Source of the DNA: Chromera velia
Taxonomy: Eukaryota > Sar > Chromeraceae
Assembly: GCA_018398765.1 (NCBI GenBank)
Contig: JAHBMJ010000563.1
Coordinates: forward strand, 1 to 45,334
Reading direction: 5' to 3'
Length of the DNA stretch: 45,334 nucleotides
A program made the position numbers and the translations under genes. Below are positions 19,655 to 37,853 of the stretch, piece after piece. The notes beneath the pieces were generated by a model, which ran no database searches, had not been told where the DNA came from, and saw only the letters and a program-made list of their open reading frames with translations. The number at the start of each line of letters is the position of its first letter. The first letter of the stretch is position 1.

Positions 19655-20296
19655 CTACCAAAAATTTAGGAGTGCGTGCAGCGTGATGACCACAATGCCT
19701 GAGGCAAAGCCAATCGAGCAAGGGAGAGACTTCTCAAATACGCCCCCCACTCTGACACTGAGAATCTCTCTCATGAGCCTCAGCCCAACGGCTGCAAAGG
19801 TGGGAAACACATAAAAATTCCAGGGCAGACGGAGAGACCAACGCACAAGACGAAGCTGGAGGGAGTCTAAGTATCGGATGTCAGATTCTTGAATGGGGAG
19901 AGCTTCAAGGGAATAGGTGGCGGCGGGCTCCCACATCCCCTTAAAAAAGGACATGTGACTATGGGAGAAGAGCATACCTATTGATGCACACAGACCCATA
20001 GCCCCCCCAACTCCCCTTTCTGCGGCTTCAAGTCTGGCGGTCATAGACTTGCGGGGGTTTGCATCAGAAAAAACCTGACAGCCAAGATATCTGTAACTCT
20101 CTACCCACTCGACTGTCCGACCCTTGAAACGAATTTCATCTACCCTCCCTTTACCTGCCAATCTCATCACCTTTATCTTCTTCAGATTCACTGTCAGCCG
20201 ATTAATCCTCTTCTGGAGGTCTTGGGGGGGATGTCTGAAGATGACAAGGTTATTGGCATATCCAATGCTCTCCAGCAGTGGGTCTCTTAACCTCAC
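19655..20296 (-). pseudogene. LINE reverse transcriptase, YxDD box and thumb
   Basis: 213-residue frame in a different register from the preceding segment. GYANNLVIF (about 20240-20264) sits where the catalytic YADD box belongs, with both Asp replaced by Asn (aat aac for gat gac). Then follow LQKRINRLTVNLKKIKVM, matching 'l......gl.lN..Kt..m', and YRYLGCQVFSD, matching the thumb motif '..YLG..i'. The remainder resembles the variable LINE C-terminal region. Loss of both palm Asp would abolish catalysis. Confidence 0.85.
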
Positions 20297-20422
20297 TTCT
20301 GTCAGGGGTGTGTCTGGGGGGGAGGAGTTTAAGGCTCTGGGCTGAGCCTCTAACTCCCCTCTCCATTGGGCGCTCGCTTCCTCAGGAAGGTTTGCTTATT
20401 CCTCTTGCCAGAGTTCCTTGCA

Positions 20423-21172
20423 TTAAAAGCTAATGGAGGTATGGATATTATTGATAAAGAGAAGAAAGAGAAGAGGAGAGAGTGGGTCCCCTTGCTTGAC
20501 TCCTATTCCTTCCTCAAACATATTGTCCGAGCCCTCAATCTTCCCCATTACTTTGACATACATCGCATGAATCATTCGAATGCCCCCCTCCCCCAGCCCT
20601 TCTTCCTTAAGCCTCTCTATTAGTTTTTTCTTGTCTATTTTGTCAAACGCCTTACTGAAGTCAACAAAGGAAGCAAACAACGGTCTCTTCTTGTTTCTTG
20701 CAGTTTCGGATAAAACAAACAAAGTATGAATCGCCTCTCTAATTCTGACCCTTTTTTTGAAGCCTATCTGTCTATTATCGATCCTCGTTCTCAGACGGAG
20801 ACGAGAATCTATAAGCAGGGCAAAGAGCTTGATAAGAAGGCTTGCTATATGTATGGGCCTCCATTCATCTGCCAATGGAGACACAGGGCCTTTAGGGACA
20901 GGGACAATGCGAAGGAAATTTCATATGGGCGGCCAGTAAGAGAAGAGGTGAAAGAGATTAAAAAAGATAAAAAGAAGAAAACGCAAGAGACGCAATGAGC
21001 CAAAACACAGAGCACCATACTTAGGAGAGAGACCCTCAAGTCCGGCTGCCTTCTTAGGGTTTATTTCTTTAATGACTTTCTCGCACAGAGAGAGAGAGAA
21101 AAAAGGAGACCGAGGAGGGAGAGGAGGGCTAGAGGGGAGAGAGAAGCTGCGAAGTCCTTCTCTTTCAAACAC
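20423..21172 (-). pseudogene. LINE reverse transcriptase, fingers and first palm motifs
   Basis: 21172-20921 includes VIKEINPKKAAGLEGLSPKYG, the RT entry motif 'i..lk..KaaG.Dgi...'. After a frame shift, 20884-20423 gives DEWRPIHIASLLIKLFALLIDSRL ('yRPIsl.s...Kl.e..i..Rl'), FASFVDFSKAFDKI (first catalytic Asp) and GIGVKQGDPLSPLLFLLFIN (the 'GvrQGdplSPlLFnl..' motif). This is RVT_1 of the non-LTR type. Frameshifts between the pieces mean no intact protein. Confidence 0.87.
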
Positions 21173-21597
21173 AAACGCCCAGAAGTTTGAAAAAGTATCT
21201 GCGGAAGGCCTGCTCCCTGCTCCATCCCCTCCGTTCTGTTGCGCCCTCTTCTATTTCCATACCGCTGAGGGGTCTCTGGCCGCCTCCAAGGCAAGGCGCT
21301 CTGCCTGCACCTGCACACACGCGTACGCCGCCTTTTTTCTTTCAATCAACCTTCCCCTCTCTCTCATAAGCTTGTTTTTCTATTTCTTTCTATACTCTCT
21401 AAACCTGTCGTTACTCCTTCTGCCTACAACTCGTGTTCTTAGTTCTTTCTCTGCTCTCCTTACCCGTTTATTCATTTCTTTACACTCACTGTCCCACCAG
21501 AGAGCGGCTGTCTGTTCATCTTTCCTTTTATCGTGTTTCTTCTTACCCCTCTGCTTCTTTTCCTCCGGTTCTGCTAGCTTTTTTTCCCATCTGCCTG

Positions 21598-22260
21598 CTA
21601 GGTCCTTGATCCTCTCAGGCAGGGAAACAGGGATGGATGCAGGGGGGATTGGGTTACGGGGGGGGGATTCCCCCCCTCCGAAGGGGGGGGAGGAATGGAT
21701 AAAAGGGGCAATCCATTGTGTTCAACCTCAGCTGCTGTCAAGCCTGCCTCCCAGAGACCTGGCCAACATGCCTCTGCGAGCTGCTGCACGGAAGTCGCCA
21801 TCTCTGTAAGCTCCTCATCCCTTACCGGTGAGACTTTGCACGGCTTCTTGAAAAGAGGGGCAGGGATCAGTGAGGGATATGAAAGGGAGGCGGGGAGGGG
21901 AAGCGAGTCTACATCAACCAGAGTGAGGCCACATGAAACTGAGCAGTGTTCTAGGGCAGCATTAGTAAACGTTTCAATTCTGAAAGAACTCCAAGAAGAC
22001 AAAAGTGCAGGGTCAATTAAAATGAAGTCAATTACAGAGCACGGCCTGCCTTTTCTAAAAAATCTACACCCCCCTGAACAGTTAATATCAATTTTCTTTT
22101 CTTGATCCTTTAGTTTCATGCCGTTGAACAGCACCAAGTTTGAGGCCTTGCACAACCGCAGCAAAGTGCGACCTTCAGCGTCTACTTGTGCTCCGCATTC
22201 CAACTCCCTAAACATCTCCTGAACCATCCTATTTCCTTCTTCCACTCCCCCCCTTCCCAT
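21598..22260 (-). pseudogene. LINE endonuclease, C-terminal part, plus linker
   Basis: 220-residue open frame. It contains GRTLLRLCKASNLVLFNGM, a usual EEP segment before the active site, then SVIDFILIDPALLSSW ('s.iDyil.s..l') and LEHCSVSCGL, in the place of the terminal 'SDH..v' catalytic motif where Asp has become Glu. After that the sequence is a variable Pro/Leu-rich linker leading to the RT. It continues the endonuclease that starts at 22848. Confidence 0.78.
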
Positions 22261-22302
22261 ATTCTCTCTGTGCTCTATCTCTTCTGAGGTTATCTCTCTC
22301 TT

Positions 22303-22848
22303 CTACGTGACCCCCTTTGGGAATTCTGCTCCAATATGTAAATTGAAATCCTCCAGGACCAGTCGTCTGGCCGATAGAGGGATATCACACACCACGTCCA
22401 ACAGAAATTCCCTTTCCTGTTCCTTTGAGATCCCGTCCCTCAAACCCCTAATAGCGCCTCTCTGCAGAAAGTATACACCAAAAATAAAAAGAGAACCCCC
22501 ACCTCCCACCTTCCATGTCTTCCCCCCTTCTTACATACACTCTTGTACCTGCAGTCTGACAATGTTCGGCCCACACAGTTCCCATTGAGGTTTCAGATGG
22601 GCCTGCAGGCTTTTTTTAATAAGAATGCAGACCCCACCTGTATTTTATTCCTTGTCCTGTGCCTTCCCGTGCACCCTCAAGTTCCATCTATGCCATTCTT
22701 TATGCGAATAATTCCAGCCAGAATGCTCTCCTGCAGTTACTTTCACAGAGGGAAACCGCGTCTCTGTGAGCACCGCGATGTCCACCCTCCACAGCCATCT
22801 ATCAAGAGACCTATTGGAAATTTTGGATCTCAAGCTGCCTATATTCAA
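22303..22848 (-). pseudogene. LINE endonuclease, N-terminal part, frameshifted
   Basis: The minus-strand reading from 22848 gives MNIGSLRSKISNR followed by VDIAVLTETRFPS. This is the opening of AP-endonuclease-like (EEP) domains in LINEs, with the catalytic Glu in the 'TET' motif. After a frame break, a second frame ending at 22303 gives LVLEDFNLHIG, matching the EEP motif 'gDFN.h.g' with Gly replaced by Glu. This enzyme nicks target DNA to prime reverse transcription. The frame break inactivates it. Confidence 0.8.
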
Positions 22849-22967
22849 CGTCGCGATGACCAGTTGTCTCTCTATTTATCCGACTACCTCGAAGGGTGCA
22901 GACGGGGAAGAAAGGGAAGGAGGGGGTGTTTCGAACACCTAAGGAGGAATTGAAGAGGTTGCGGACG

Positions 22968-23098
22968 GACGGAAGAGAGAAGAACGAGAATAACCAGGAA
23001 GAGAAGAAGAAGAAGGGGAAGAAGAAGAAGGAGAAGAAGAAGAGGGTGAAGAAGGTAAAGAAAGATAAGGAGAGGAAGAGTCAGAAGTGCACTTTGAG
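22968..23098. repeat. Purine-rich (GAA)n-like tract
   Basis: The + strand is almost pure A/G with many GAAGAAGAAG units, hence pyrimidine-rich on the strand of the LINE. The Lys/Glu-rich frame across it is a composition artefact. Confidence 0.85.
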
Positions 23099-23164
23099 GT
23101 AGAGATGTGAAACAAGGAATCGGAGGAAGAAGCCGAAGGGGGGGGTATCTCTGGAGAGGTGAGG

Positions 23165-23377
23165 GATACCGCTTGGCCTCCTACCTTTAGCTTAATTCTA
23201 TACTATGTTATCATATAGAATTTTAGTTTTAATGTATAGAAGCATCCTAGTTTGAATTAAGTATAAATCAAAGTGAACTGCTGGTGTAAAGAACCGAACT
23301 GTCTCGATCGTGCGTTGCCGCCGAACGCTTGACACCTAGTTATAGGCCGATGGCGATGGCGTATGATAATGATGATG

Positions 23378-23409
<32 letters not shown>

Positions 23410-24192
23410 ATTCTGAGTGTTTGTACTGAATTTATTCATCATGAACATATATATCCTAGACGTTAATTCTAGCATAATCTCTATATATAGTATTAATTTT
23501 CTACGTCCATCGTCGTCCAATTTATAACTAATTTAGCTTCAATTCCCCCATTAAAATTCGGGAATCCCAACTTACTAAGAGTCAATTTGTTATGCCAATG
23601 CAGTTTATCCCAGTTTAATGCAAAATGTTACAGGAATACGCATGGGCCGCACGGCTATGTACAGCTAGGGCTAGATCGAGCCCAGAGGCACGGTCGGGCT
23701 GTCTCAGGCTCAAGCCTTGAGGCTCGATCGGGCAAATGGTTAAGAGACTATATAGTCGGGCGATCGCTCGGCACAACTAGTCAACTACCGGTACCAGCTG
23801 TATGACTTAGTAGCTATATAAACTTTCCTCCTTCATATAGAGTCCCGCCGCTGCATGGTACAGTCTGCACCTAGGTGAGGCTAGGTTAGGTCTGCACCCT
23901 TATATGGAAACCCAAATGAGGAAGAAACAGTCCCGCGCTATCATTTTAATTCAAAGAGAGTGCATGGTTGAACACGCATGCATATCATATGCAGCTCCGG
24001 CTAGACACGCACGCGGAATTCTCTCAGGTTGCTACCACTACTACCACTACGACTAAAACTACTACTACTACTACTACTGGCACTACCACTACTAGTACTT
24101 TTATTGTTTTCTCGCGGGCGCTACTGCAGAGTCTCATCCGGCACCTGGGTGACACCTGCATGGTCACCTCCCTCAAGAGCCTCTTTTCTCTC
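23165..24192. other. Spacer with (TA)n and (ACT)n repeats
   Basis: AT-rich to about 23560, including (TA)n at 23379-23402. 23640-23770 is GC-richer with several GATCG palindromes. An (ACTACT)n-type trinucleotide array lies at 24032-24100, just beyond the 3' end of the minus-strand hydrolase. No gene recognised. Confidence 0.55.
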
Positions 24193-25338
24193 TCATGCCC
24201 CAACCCCAGTCTCCTCCGGACCCAAATCAATGAAGTCCGTCCCGGGGGCCAGGCGGTCGGCAGACCCATTCGCCTTCTCTACTGCCGTACTCAATTTCAC
24301 CCCCGCATGAGCCTTCTGCTGCTGCTGCTGCTGCTGTGTTGGTTCTGCAGTGAGGGCACGGGCAGAAATCCAGTTTCCCACCTTCTCAAACACCCTCTCG
24401 TGTCCCGGCTCTGCGTGAATCATGTGCTGCTCCCCGCCGGTGAGAATATCGAGGGTCTTTTCCTTGCAGTTACTCAACCGTGCAAACAGCTTCATCGTGC
24501 CCCCAACCTCACACGGCCCATCGTCTTTTGAATGAATGAGCAAAAGAGGGGAACGGACAAGGTGAGCATCCCTCTGGACCTGATCTGTTCCCCGAATCAG
24601 CTCTGTGCACACACGAGCCCGCTGCTTGCCCTGATACCTAAGAGGATCCCCCAGGATTACCTCATCCATCCAGGGGTATTTCTCGTTCGGTCCTAATGCG
24701 GGACTGACTGGGAGATTGGGGAAAAGGGTAGTAAGGACAAACCCTAAGGGCTCAAGCATTCGGTTCACCGGATGGGCTCTCACCCGATCTAGAGACAGCA
24801 TCGGGGCAAGAAGCACCGCACCCCCGATAGAAAACTTTGAAACCGTTTGGGGCCTCTCAAGCAAAAGGGTTGTCACGCAGCCCCCCATGGACATCCCGAG
24901 GATGAAAAGAGGCAGGGGGGCAGGGGCGGTGTCTGAGGCCCGCACAGAGGCCACTACGTGTTCGAGGTCGTCCACTAGGTCGTCTACCCTCTCCATGGCA
25001 CACCTTTCACCCTTCCAACCTTCGGACAAGCCGTGGCCCTGCTGATCTACCCCCACAAAAGTGATGTTCTTCTGAAGGAAAGCCTCCACCCAACTGCCCT
25101 CATACTTGGTCCCGGGAAAGGTTAGCCACTCAAGGCGCGCATGGGAAGTGATGCCGTGTACCGCAATGACGCACGCAGACGGTCTCTTGGCCTTCCACTC
25201 ATAGTAGATGACTCTGAGCTTCTTTTTGTTAAGGAAACTTTTCCTCTCGGGGTTCCCGTCCTTGTACACGGGTTCTGGCACTGGAGGAAAAGGGGCCCCC
25301 TCCTCTTGCCGTCTCCGTCTACAGCACGAAGAAAGCAT
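24193..25338 (-). CDS. Monoacylglycerol lipase-like alpha/beta hydrolase (Hydrolase_4)
   Basis: 381-aa single-exon protein. It shows the Hydrolase_4/monoglyceride lipase pattern: oxyanion-side HG at residues 61-62 (IAVHGITSH), DQQGHGLSEG at 98-107, nucleophile elbow GMSMGG at 148-153 (Ser150), a cap region starting APMLSLDR, likely acid Asp272/Asp273 in LLLIHSKDDG, and catalytic His305 in EQHMIHAEP. The expected activity is hydrolysis of monoacylglycerols or lysolipids. The N-terminus MLSSCCRRRR, with paired Cys beside Arg, could be acylated for membrane attachment, since I see no signal peptide. Residues about 335-341 are a polyQ run encoded by CAG repeats, beyond the catalytic domain. Divergent from the ALDH gene. 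Exact substrate is not determinable. Confidence 0.92.
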   Translation of the reverse strand: MLSSCCRRRRQEEGAPFPPVPEPVYKDGNPERKSFLNKKKLRVIYYEWKAKRPSACVIAVHGITSHARLEWLTFPGTKYEGSWVEAFLQKNITFVGVDQQGHGLSEGWKGERCAMERVDDLVDDLEHVVASVRASDTAPAPLPLFILGMSMGGCVTTLLLERPQTVSKFSIGGAVLLAPMLSLDRVRAHPVNRMLEPLGFVLTTLFPNLPVSPALGPNEKYPWMDEVILGDPLRYQGKQRARVCTELIRGTDQVQRDAHLVRSPLLLIHSKDDGPCEVGGTMKLFARLSNCKEKTLDILTGGEQHMIHAEPGHERVFEKVGNWISARALTAEPTQQQQQQQKAHAGVKLSTAVEKANGSADRLAPGTDFIDLGPEETGVGA

Positions 25339-26021
25339 CGATCACGGCGGTCCTGGAGGCCACTCAACGAAACAAACGACAGAGCAGCAAGGCTTTAGTA
25401 CGGCCGGCTGAGATGAACCTTGCCAAAAGCATGAATCGGTGTATATGACAGTATATTAATATATGTCAGAGTCAACCAACATGTGAGTGCAGTGACCAGT
25501 CATCCTACTGAAGTTTGGCCCGGAAAGCGTAGCTGAGGGGCACTTAACAAAGAGTTGAGGGGAGAGCACGGGTGTGTCAGATGAATTTTCGCTTTCCGGG
25601 ACCTTCTCCATGCACCATCAGACATCCACATATCACAGACATTCACAGACTGATAGTGCGTCTCCTTTCTCCAGAAGACTCTTTCCCATCTACAGCTTGA
25701 TCGCAGCATCGGTGTGCTTTGAGATCTTCTTCTTGTGTTGTTAGTTTCTGGCAGAGCCTGGGAGTCCTTGTTGGCTTGGCCGTGCGGTTCTGCGTCTGTG
25801 GACCTTCCTCAATCCTGCCTCCTGTGTTACAGTGTCATCCTGAAGACGTGGCACAGCGTGGTCCTTGCACCTTTTCTTTCGCACTGTGATCTCACTCACC
25901 GCTTATAAACAACAAGGGCCTAACCGCTTATAAACAACAAGGGCCTAACGGCAAGTCAAGTGCTTCTGTTGAATCCTTGTTTCTTGGAGCTCCCCGCCTT
26001 TCCTTTCCTTTCTTCCTCCAG
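25339..26021. promoter_or_regulatory. Divergent promoter region between hydrolase and ALDH genes
   Basis: 683 bp between the two start codons. The ALDH-proximal part carries a perfect 25-bp tandem duplication (25898-25947) containing CTTATAAAC. The sequence directly before the ALDH ATG (CTTTCTTCCTCCAG) looks like a splice acceptor, so a 5' non-coding exon and intron may lie here. Confidence 0.5.
25898..25947 (+). promoter_or_regulatory. Tandem 25-bp duplication with TATA-like core
   Basis: Two identical 25-bp units, 25898-25922 and 25923-25947, each containing GCTTATAAACAACAAGGGCC. They lie 75-124 bp upstream of the ALDH start codon. TATAAA in each copy could act as a core-promoter element, but promoter function is an inference from position. 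Confidence 0.5.
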
Positions 26022-33076
<7,055 letters not shown>

Positions 33077-36000
33077 TCTGTCCCCCCCCGAATGATTCGT
33101 TCGTGCGCCTGTGCGTGTGAGGGAAAAGACGATTCTTTGATCAGTTCGTGTACATGCATGTCTGTCTTTGTATTCTTCCCCTAGCTGTTTTTTGTGCTCG
33201 GCAGGCACACTTCACTTTTTCCATCCATCCCTTCTTCTTTCTCCCCTCAATGCATGAATGAAATCAAATCCTCGTGCGACCAGTTTTGGTCAGATGGAAT
33301 TTTTCAATATATCGATACCTTGTCTGTCTATCTGTCTGGGTATGTATTAATACATGCATGCATGAATGTGAAGCAGCAGAAGAGTCGTCTCCCTCCTCCT
33401 ATACGTACCGAGTGCAGCCCAGCAGAGAGAGAGAGAATGGATTGAGAATTTCTGAGGGAAGCAGGCGCAATCCATCACGAGAAACGGAGAGGAAGGGGAA
33501 GAGGACTGAAAGACACCTTAGGAACACAAGTGCGCAAGTGTTCCTGCGCTCTCTCTCTGATCAAGGGAAAGAGCACGAAGAGAGCCCTGGGGGACGGTAT
33601 CAGACAAGTGGGAACACAGTGAGACAGTCACGAGAAAGAGAGAGAGGACGGATGTCATCACGATTCACACAGAAGAAATCAAACAAAAGGCGGAATTAAG
33701 GCAGTCGATCGAATCGATGTACACAGAAGGAACAAAAGAGGGAGGCCACACCCACCGAGGACGCCAGCATCCACTCATCTGAACCCAAAGCAGAAAGAAA
33801 GGTGTTTTCTGAGCGACGCCTGCTGGAAGACAGAGAGGAGATATACATTCGCAGAGCTTGGTGAAGATATGATGTATGTATGTATGTAGGTTGCCCTTTC
33901 TAAATGATTGATTCATTCATGCCCTTTCCATCTTTGTGTAAAGTAAACTACGCGGACTTGTTTCGCTGCTCTACATGTGCATAAATCTGTATGCCAAGAG
34001 TGCAGTGGAAAGGAATTGCGAACCCCCGCAAATGGTCGACAGACACAGAGTCAAATTGACAGTTAGAGAATATCTGACCAAGAGAGAAGAGGTGAAGCAG
34101 ATTCGAGGCAAACGAAAAAGCATGAATGGTACATGCAAAAGCCACGAAAGTGACGAAAGACCAAAAGGAAGGTCAGGGGAGCGGTTTTTTCATCTACCGC
34201 ATACAGACGGTTCGTCTGTTCGTTCCTCCCCTTTTTTCGCGCTCCCCTCTCCTTCACTGTCATTCGTCTCAGGTTGTGAATGTTCACGCACTCACCCGGC
34301 CTTCCCTCACCACGGACAGGCGAAAACAGTTGGAACCATGCAACTTTTGTCCCAGACAAAAAAGAACGAAGAAAGAAAACACAAAACAAACATATGAGAG
34401 ACATTGACCTTCTCTTCTGCGTCCGTCAGGACAAGGAGAAAGCCAGAAAGAAGGAAAATCAGGCTGCATGGAGAGAAAGGTCTTGGAGCTTTTCTCTTTT
34501 TCGTTCATATTCAGGTGCGAGGGATGTTTCATTCATTCTGTGCAGAAGGCATTTTCCTTTCTTGTATTCTAGCCAGAGACGACAGACAAGAAAGGCATGA
34601 AAATGGGAATTGAGGTCCGCTCATGAGATCCTGGATGACATCGGGTGTGATCAGTATTTACTTGATCCTCTGTTATGTCATTGCTGTTTGTTTTTTGTGA
34701 TTTTTCTCGTGTTTCCTTCTGACAGCCACTGGCAACGACGTCATCGATCGGGTTGTTGGTCTTTGCTTCGTCGTCTCTGCTGGTGGCACACCTTTCGTTC
34801 AATTGCCCTTACGTGCCTTATTTCTTCCTGTTCTCTGGCTTCGTTTCTTTTCTGCAAACGTCTTTGCCTTTCCCTTTTTTTGTTTCTGCAAAAGCCTCTG
34901 CCTGATTCTTTTTGAATCTGTGGTTCATTTACCCTTTTCTTTCGTCCACGTGAACGTGTGTGGTGACTCTGGCGATCGAAGGGATGAAAACGAAAAAGTC
35001 CATCGATTGATCAGTCAGGGGGGTTCCTTTTGGGGCAAACAGGGGAGGGACAAGAGGGGAAGTGACAATTAAATGGAAGCGATTCGGCGTTGGAGACGGC
35101 GAAGGAGAGGTGTTGCTTTGGCCGACTGTTTGAGGTCGTTGCCGATCGATCGAGCATCAGAGAAAGAGAGAGTCGAGGGACGGATTTTACGTATGAATGG
35201 TGGAAATCCGAAAGAAAAAGACAAGGAGCATAGCTGCCTAGGCAACAGAGAGCAGCAGGGAGACTGCAAGTGAAAATGCTCGTTTTTCTTCATCGATTTC
35301 TCTGCCTGTCCTTTTGGGTGGGTGTAGATTCGTGTCAACAGACTTTCTTTCGTGCAAGCGTATTGCTTTGGTGTTGTGGTCAAGCGAATTCTTTCGTTCC
35401 AATGAATTTCTTCTTTGCCATCCCCTTTTCTCTTTTCGTCTCTTCTCGTCTTCTTGAGTCTGCATTATCTGTGTCGTTTGGTTTGATGGCGACACGACGT
35501 CTTTTTTTGTGTTCATTTCGTAAGTGGGACCTATCTTTTGAGCTCTTCAGTTGCTTGGCTGGGGCATGACAGACAGCTGCTGGCAGGAAACAACCGCCTG
35601 TGGCCTTCTTTGCTTCTTTCTTGCGTCCGTCACCCTTCTTTCTTCTTCCCCCCAATTCCACTTAATTCTCCCTAGGTGTTCTTCTCATGCACTCCTCTTT
35701 CTTCCCTTTGCTTCCTTCTGATCGGATGATGCCTCCTTCACGGCTTCTTTCCCCCCTCTTCCATGAAATTCACCCACTTGCTTCCAGTTGCGCGCCTCTG
35801 TCTCTACGTCGCAGTCTGTGGTGTACAGCCTTTTGCATCGCTTTTTTCTTTTCGAGATGATCACACTGTGGAGAAGGAACGGGGGGAGAGAGAGAGAGAG
35901 AGAGAAAGAGATGTTTGGTCTCTGTCCTCTGACGAAAGAGGAAGGGAAGGGGAGAGGGGTATTTTCTTGATGCGCTTCTGAAAAAAGAAGACGAAGAACG

Positions 36001-37491
36001 TTTCTGTCCGTCGTTCATTGAAGAAAATCGCGCACGGAAGGATCGAACAATCCTTTTCCTTTACCCCTCTCTTCCCTTAAATTTTCTTTTTTTTCTTCGC
36101 ATACGTATCCTCTTCCTCTCTCGGCTCTCACAGTTGGGATATGCAGGAGGAAGAAGGAAAGAGAAACAAAGGCGGTCTGCACGTCTGTTTGCTTACGCTC
36201 AATCTGTCGTTAATGTCCGGTTTATTGTACAAGTCTGTGACGCCTCTGCAGAAAGGGATGCCGCGATCGGCCCTCACACTTTTCTCGGTCTGTGTGGGCC
36301 TGTTTGTGTTTTTGTGTGTGTTTCCTTCCATTGAAAGCGAAGGAATTACTTTTCTGATTCGTTGCGTCTCTCTCTGACCTTCGACTTGAGGTTTTCTTCT
36401 CTTTGCCTTTTCTCCTTTCTTTCTTTCTTTCTTCCTGCCTTTCTTCTCTCTTATTCTTTCACTTCTCGAACGTTTCCTCTAATCTACGTTTTCCATTCCT
36501 TTCCTTGTTCCTTTCTTTCGTTGAAATACCCTTGCCAGCAAGCTCGGCGAGGCTGCTACATCTCCTCTCTTCTTTTTCCTTCTCCTTTCTTCTCTTTTCT
36601 TCTCCTCTCTTCTCTTTTCTTCTCCCTGACAACGCAGGCGTGTGCTCGGCAGCCCTGCTTGTAAGATAAAAACGACTACAGGATTTTTTTGTCCAAGTGC
36701 TCAGGAAGGCAGGCAGGCAGGCAGATCCTCTCTGGCCGTGGGTTTTCGCGGTGCTGCAGAACGGAACCATGCAGGCACAAAGACCAAATGAGGAGGGAAG
36801 ACGCCTTCTCTCGTTGTGTAGAGGATTAATTGTAAGCGGGGAAGGAAGCCCTCCACCTCCCCTTGTTGGCTGCTCGCACGCTTATGCATGCATGCAGTCA
36901 GTGAATTGGATGAACCAGTTGATGTGCAGATCGGAAGATCGAGAAGAGAGAACGCGGGAAAGAGAGGAGACAAGAGGAGGTGAATCAAAAGAATGTAACT
37001 AGGGCGTGAAGAAAATAATGCAGTGTTAAATGCACAAAGAGTTGGGCCTCACTTGGCACTAAGGTAATACGATAATTGCGATTCTGCTGTATTGAAACGC
37101 TTCTTCTTGAGGTTTTAGTTTCTTTGAGCATTCAATCTCCTTCATTCTTCGATGCACTAGCTGAAGAATGCACTCTAGAATGCACTTTCAAGTTGCCTAA
37201 CAGTGCATATGACAGAGAAACAAATATTTTGACTCTTGCATTTCTATAGATACAAGTTTACGTTTAACATCGTTTCATTTAAAAAATGTTAAAACCTAGG
37301 CTAAAACATCAGGATTAGGATTAGGATTTATGTTTCGGCTATAGTGTTCCGAGTTGCCCCGCGGTCCACTGTCAGGCTTTGATTTGCACCATACTCTACT
37401 ACTAGCTCTACTAGGATACTACAAGCCTGGGGTACCCTATTGCATTCTAATATAGTGGACCACGGGTAAAATCCGGGACATCAAGACTACT
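33077..37491. other. 4.4-kb stretch without a recognised gene, pyrimidine-biased
   Basis: After the ALDH stop I see no family match on either strand. 33340-33360 has TGCATGCATG steps, and 33410-33670 is purine-rich. From about 34640 to 36700 the + strand is heavily C/T-rich with CTTT and TTCTTT runs. 36660-37020 returns to mixed composition and 37020-37480 is AT-richer with GGATTAGGATTAGGATT at 37312-37328. Frames here are short or biased. An open run after an acceptor-like TCTGACAG (about 34727-35072) is the best of them but unconvincing. Confidence 0.5.
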
Positions 37492-37776
37492 ATGCTATAT
37501 ATGCATGGGCGTGGCCATCTGAATGATGTTGTCCATAAGTTGACTGAATGCAAAGGGACCGAAGGGGAGAGGGGACGCATGAATAGGCTTTTGGATGAAG
37601 TAAGAGACGCTCGCTCTAAGTTGGACTTGATTGTGTGGGCACAACAAATGGCTAAGCAGCAGTTGGGACGGGGTGTGAGCGAAAATGAGAAGAAAGTGAG
37701 GGAGATCTTCATACTTCTCCTCGAAAAGCACCCTGTTGCAGGCGTACGGGCGATCTCCGATTGCCTTCATAAGTAG
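37492..37776 (+). CDS. Small orphan protein, 94 aa
   Basis: An ATG-started open frame with balanced, coding-like composition in a neighbourhood of biased sequence. The first third (about residues 8-50) is charged with a heptad-like pattern (VVHKLTECKG..MNRLLDEVRDARSKLDLIVWAQQMAKQQ) and may form a coiled coil. The rest reads VREIFILLLEKHPVAGVRAISDCLHK. No family recognised. It could be a real short gene, the last exon of a longer gene, or a gene fragment. Upstream in-frame stops occur before 37492 and no clear acceptor was seen. Confidence 0.4.
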   Translation: MLYMHGRGHLNDVVHKLTECKGTEGERGRMNRLLDEVRDARSKLDLIVWAQQMAKQQLGRGVSENEKKVREIFILLLEKHPVAGVRAISDCLHK

Positions 37777-37818
37777 CTGTATGTGTTCCCTCAGTCTGTC
37801 CTTCTTTCTCTTTTCTTC

Positions 37819-37853
<35 letters not shown>

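Larger units (their letters stand above)
18930..23160 (-). mobile_element. Decayed non-LTR (LINE-type) retrotransposon
   Basis: Read on the minus strand, fragments appear in LINE ORF2 order: AP-type endonuclease (22848 down to about 21850), linker, RT fingers/palm (21172 down to 20296) and RT thumb/C-terminal region (to 19655). Open frames then run on to about 18930 with no known domain. Several frameshifts separate the fragments. The 5' side carries a pyrimidine-rich tract on the coding strand (complement of 22968-23098). Outer boundaries are approximate because no target duplication was found. Confidence 0.82.

Noticed and set aside
37312..37328. GGATTAGGATTAGGATT as telomere-like repeat
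   Set aside because: Only about three units and not a known telomere unit (algal/alveolate TTTAGGG type).
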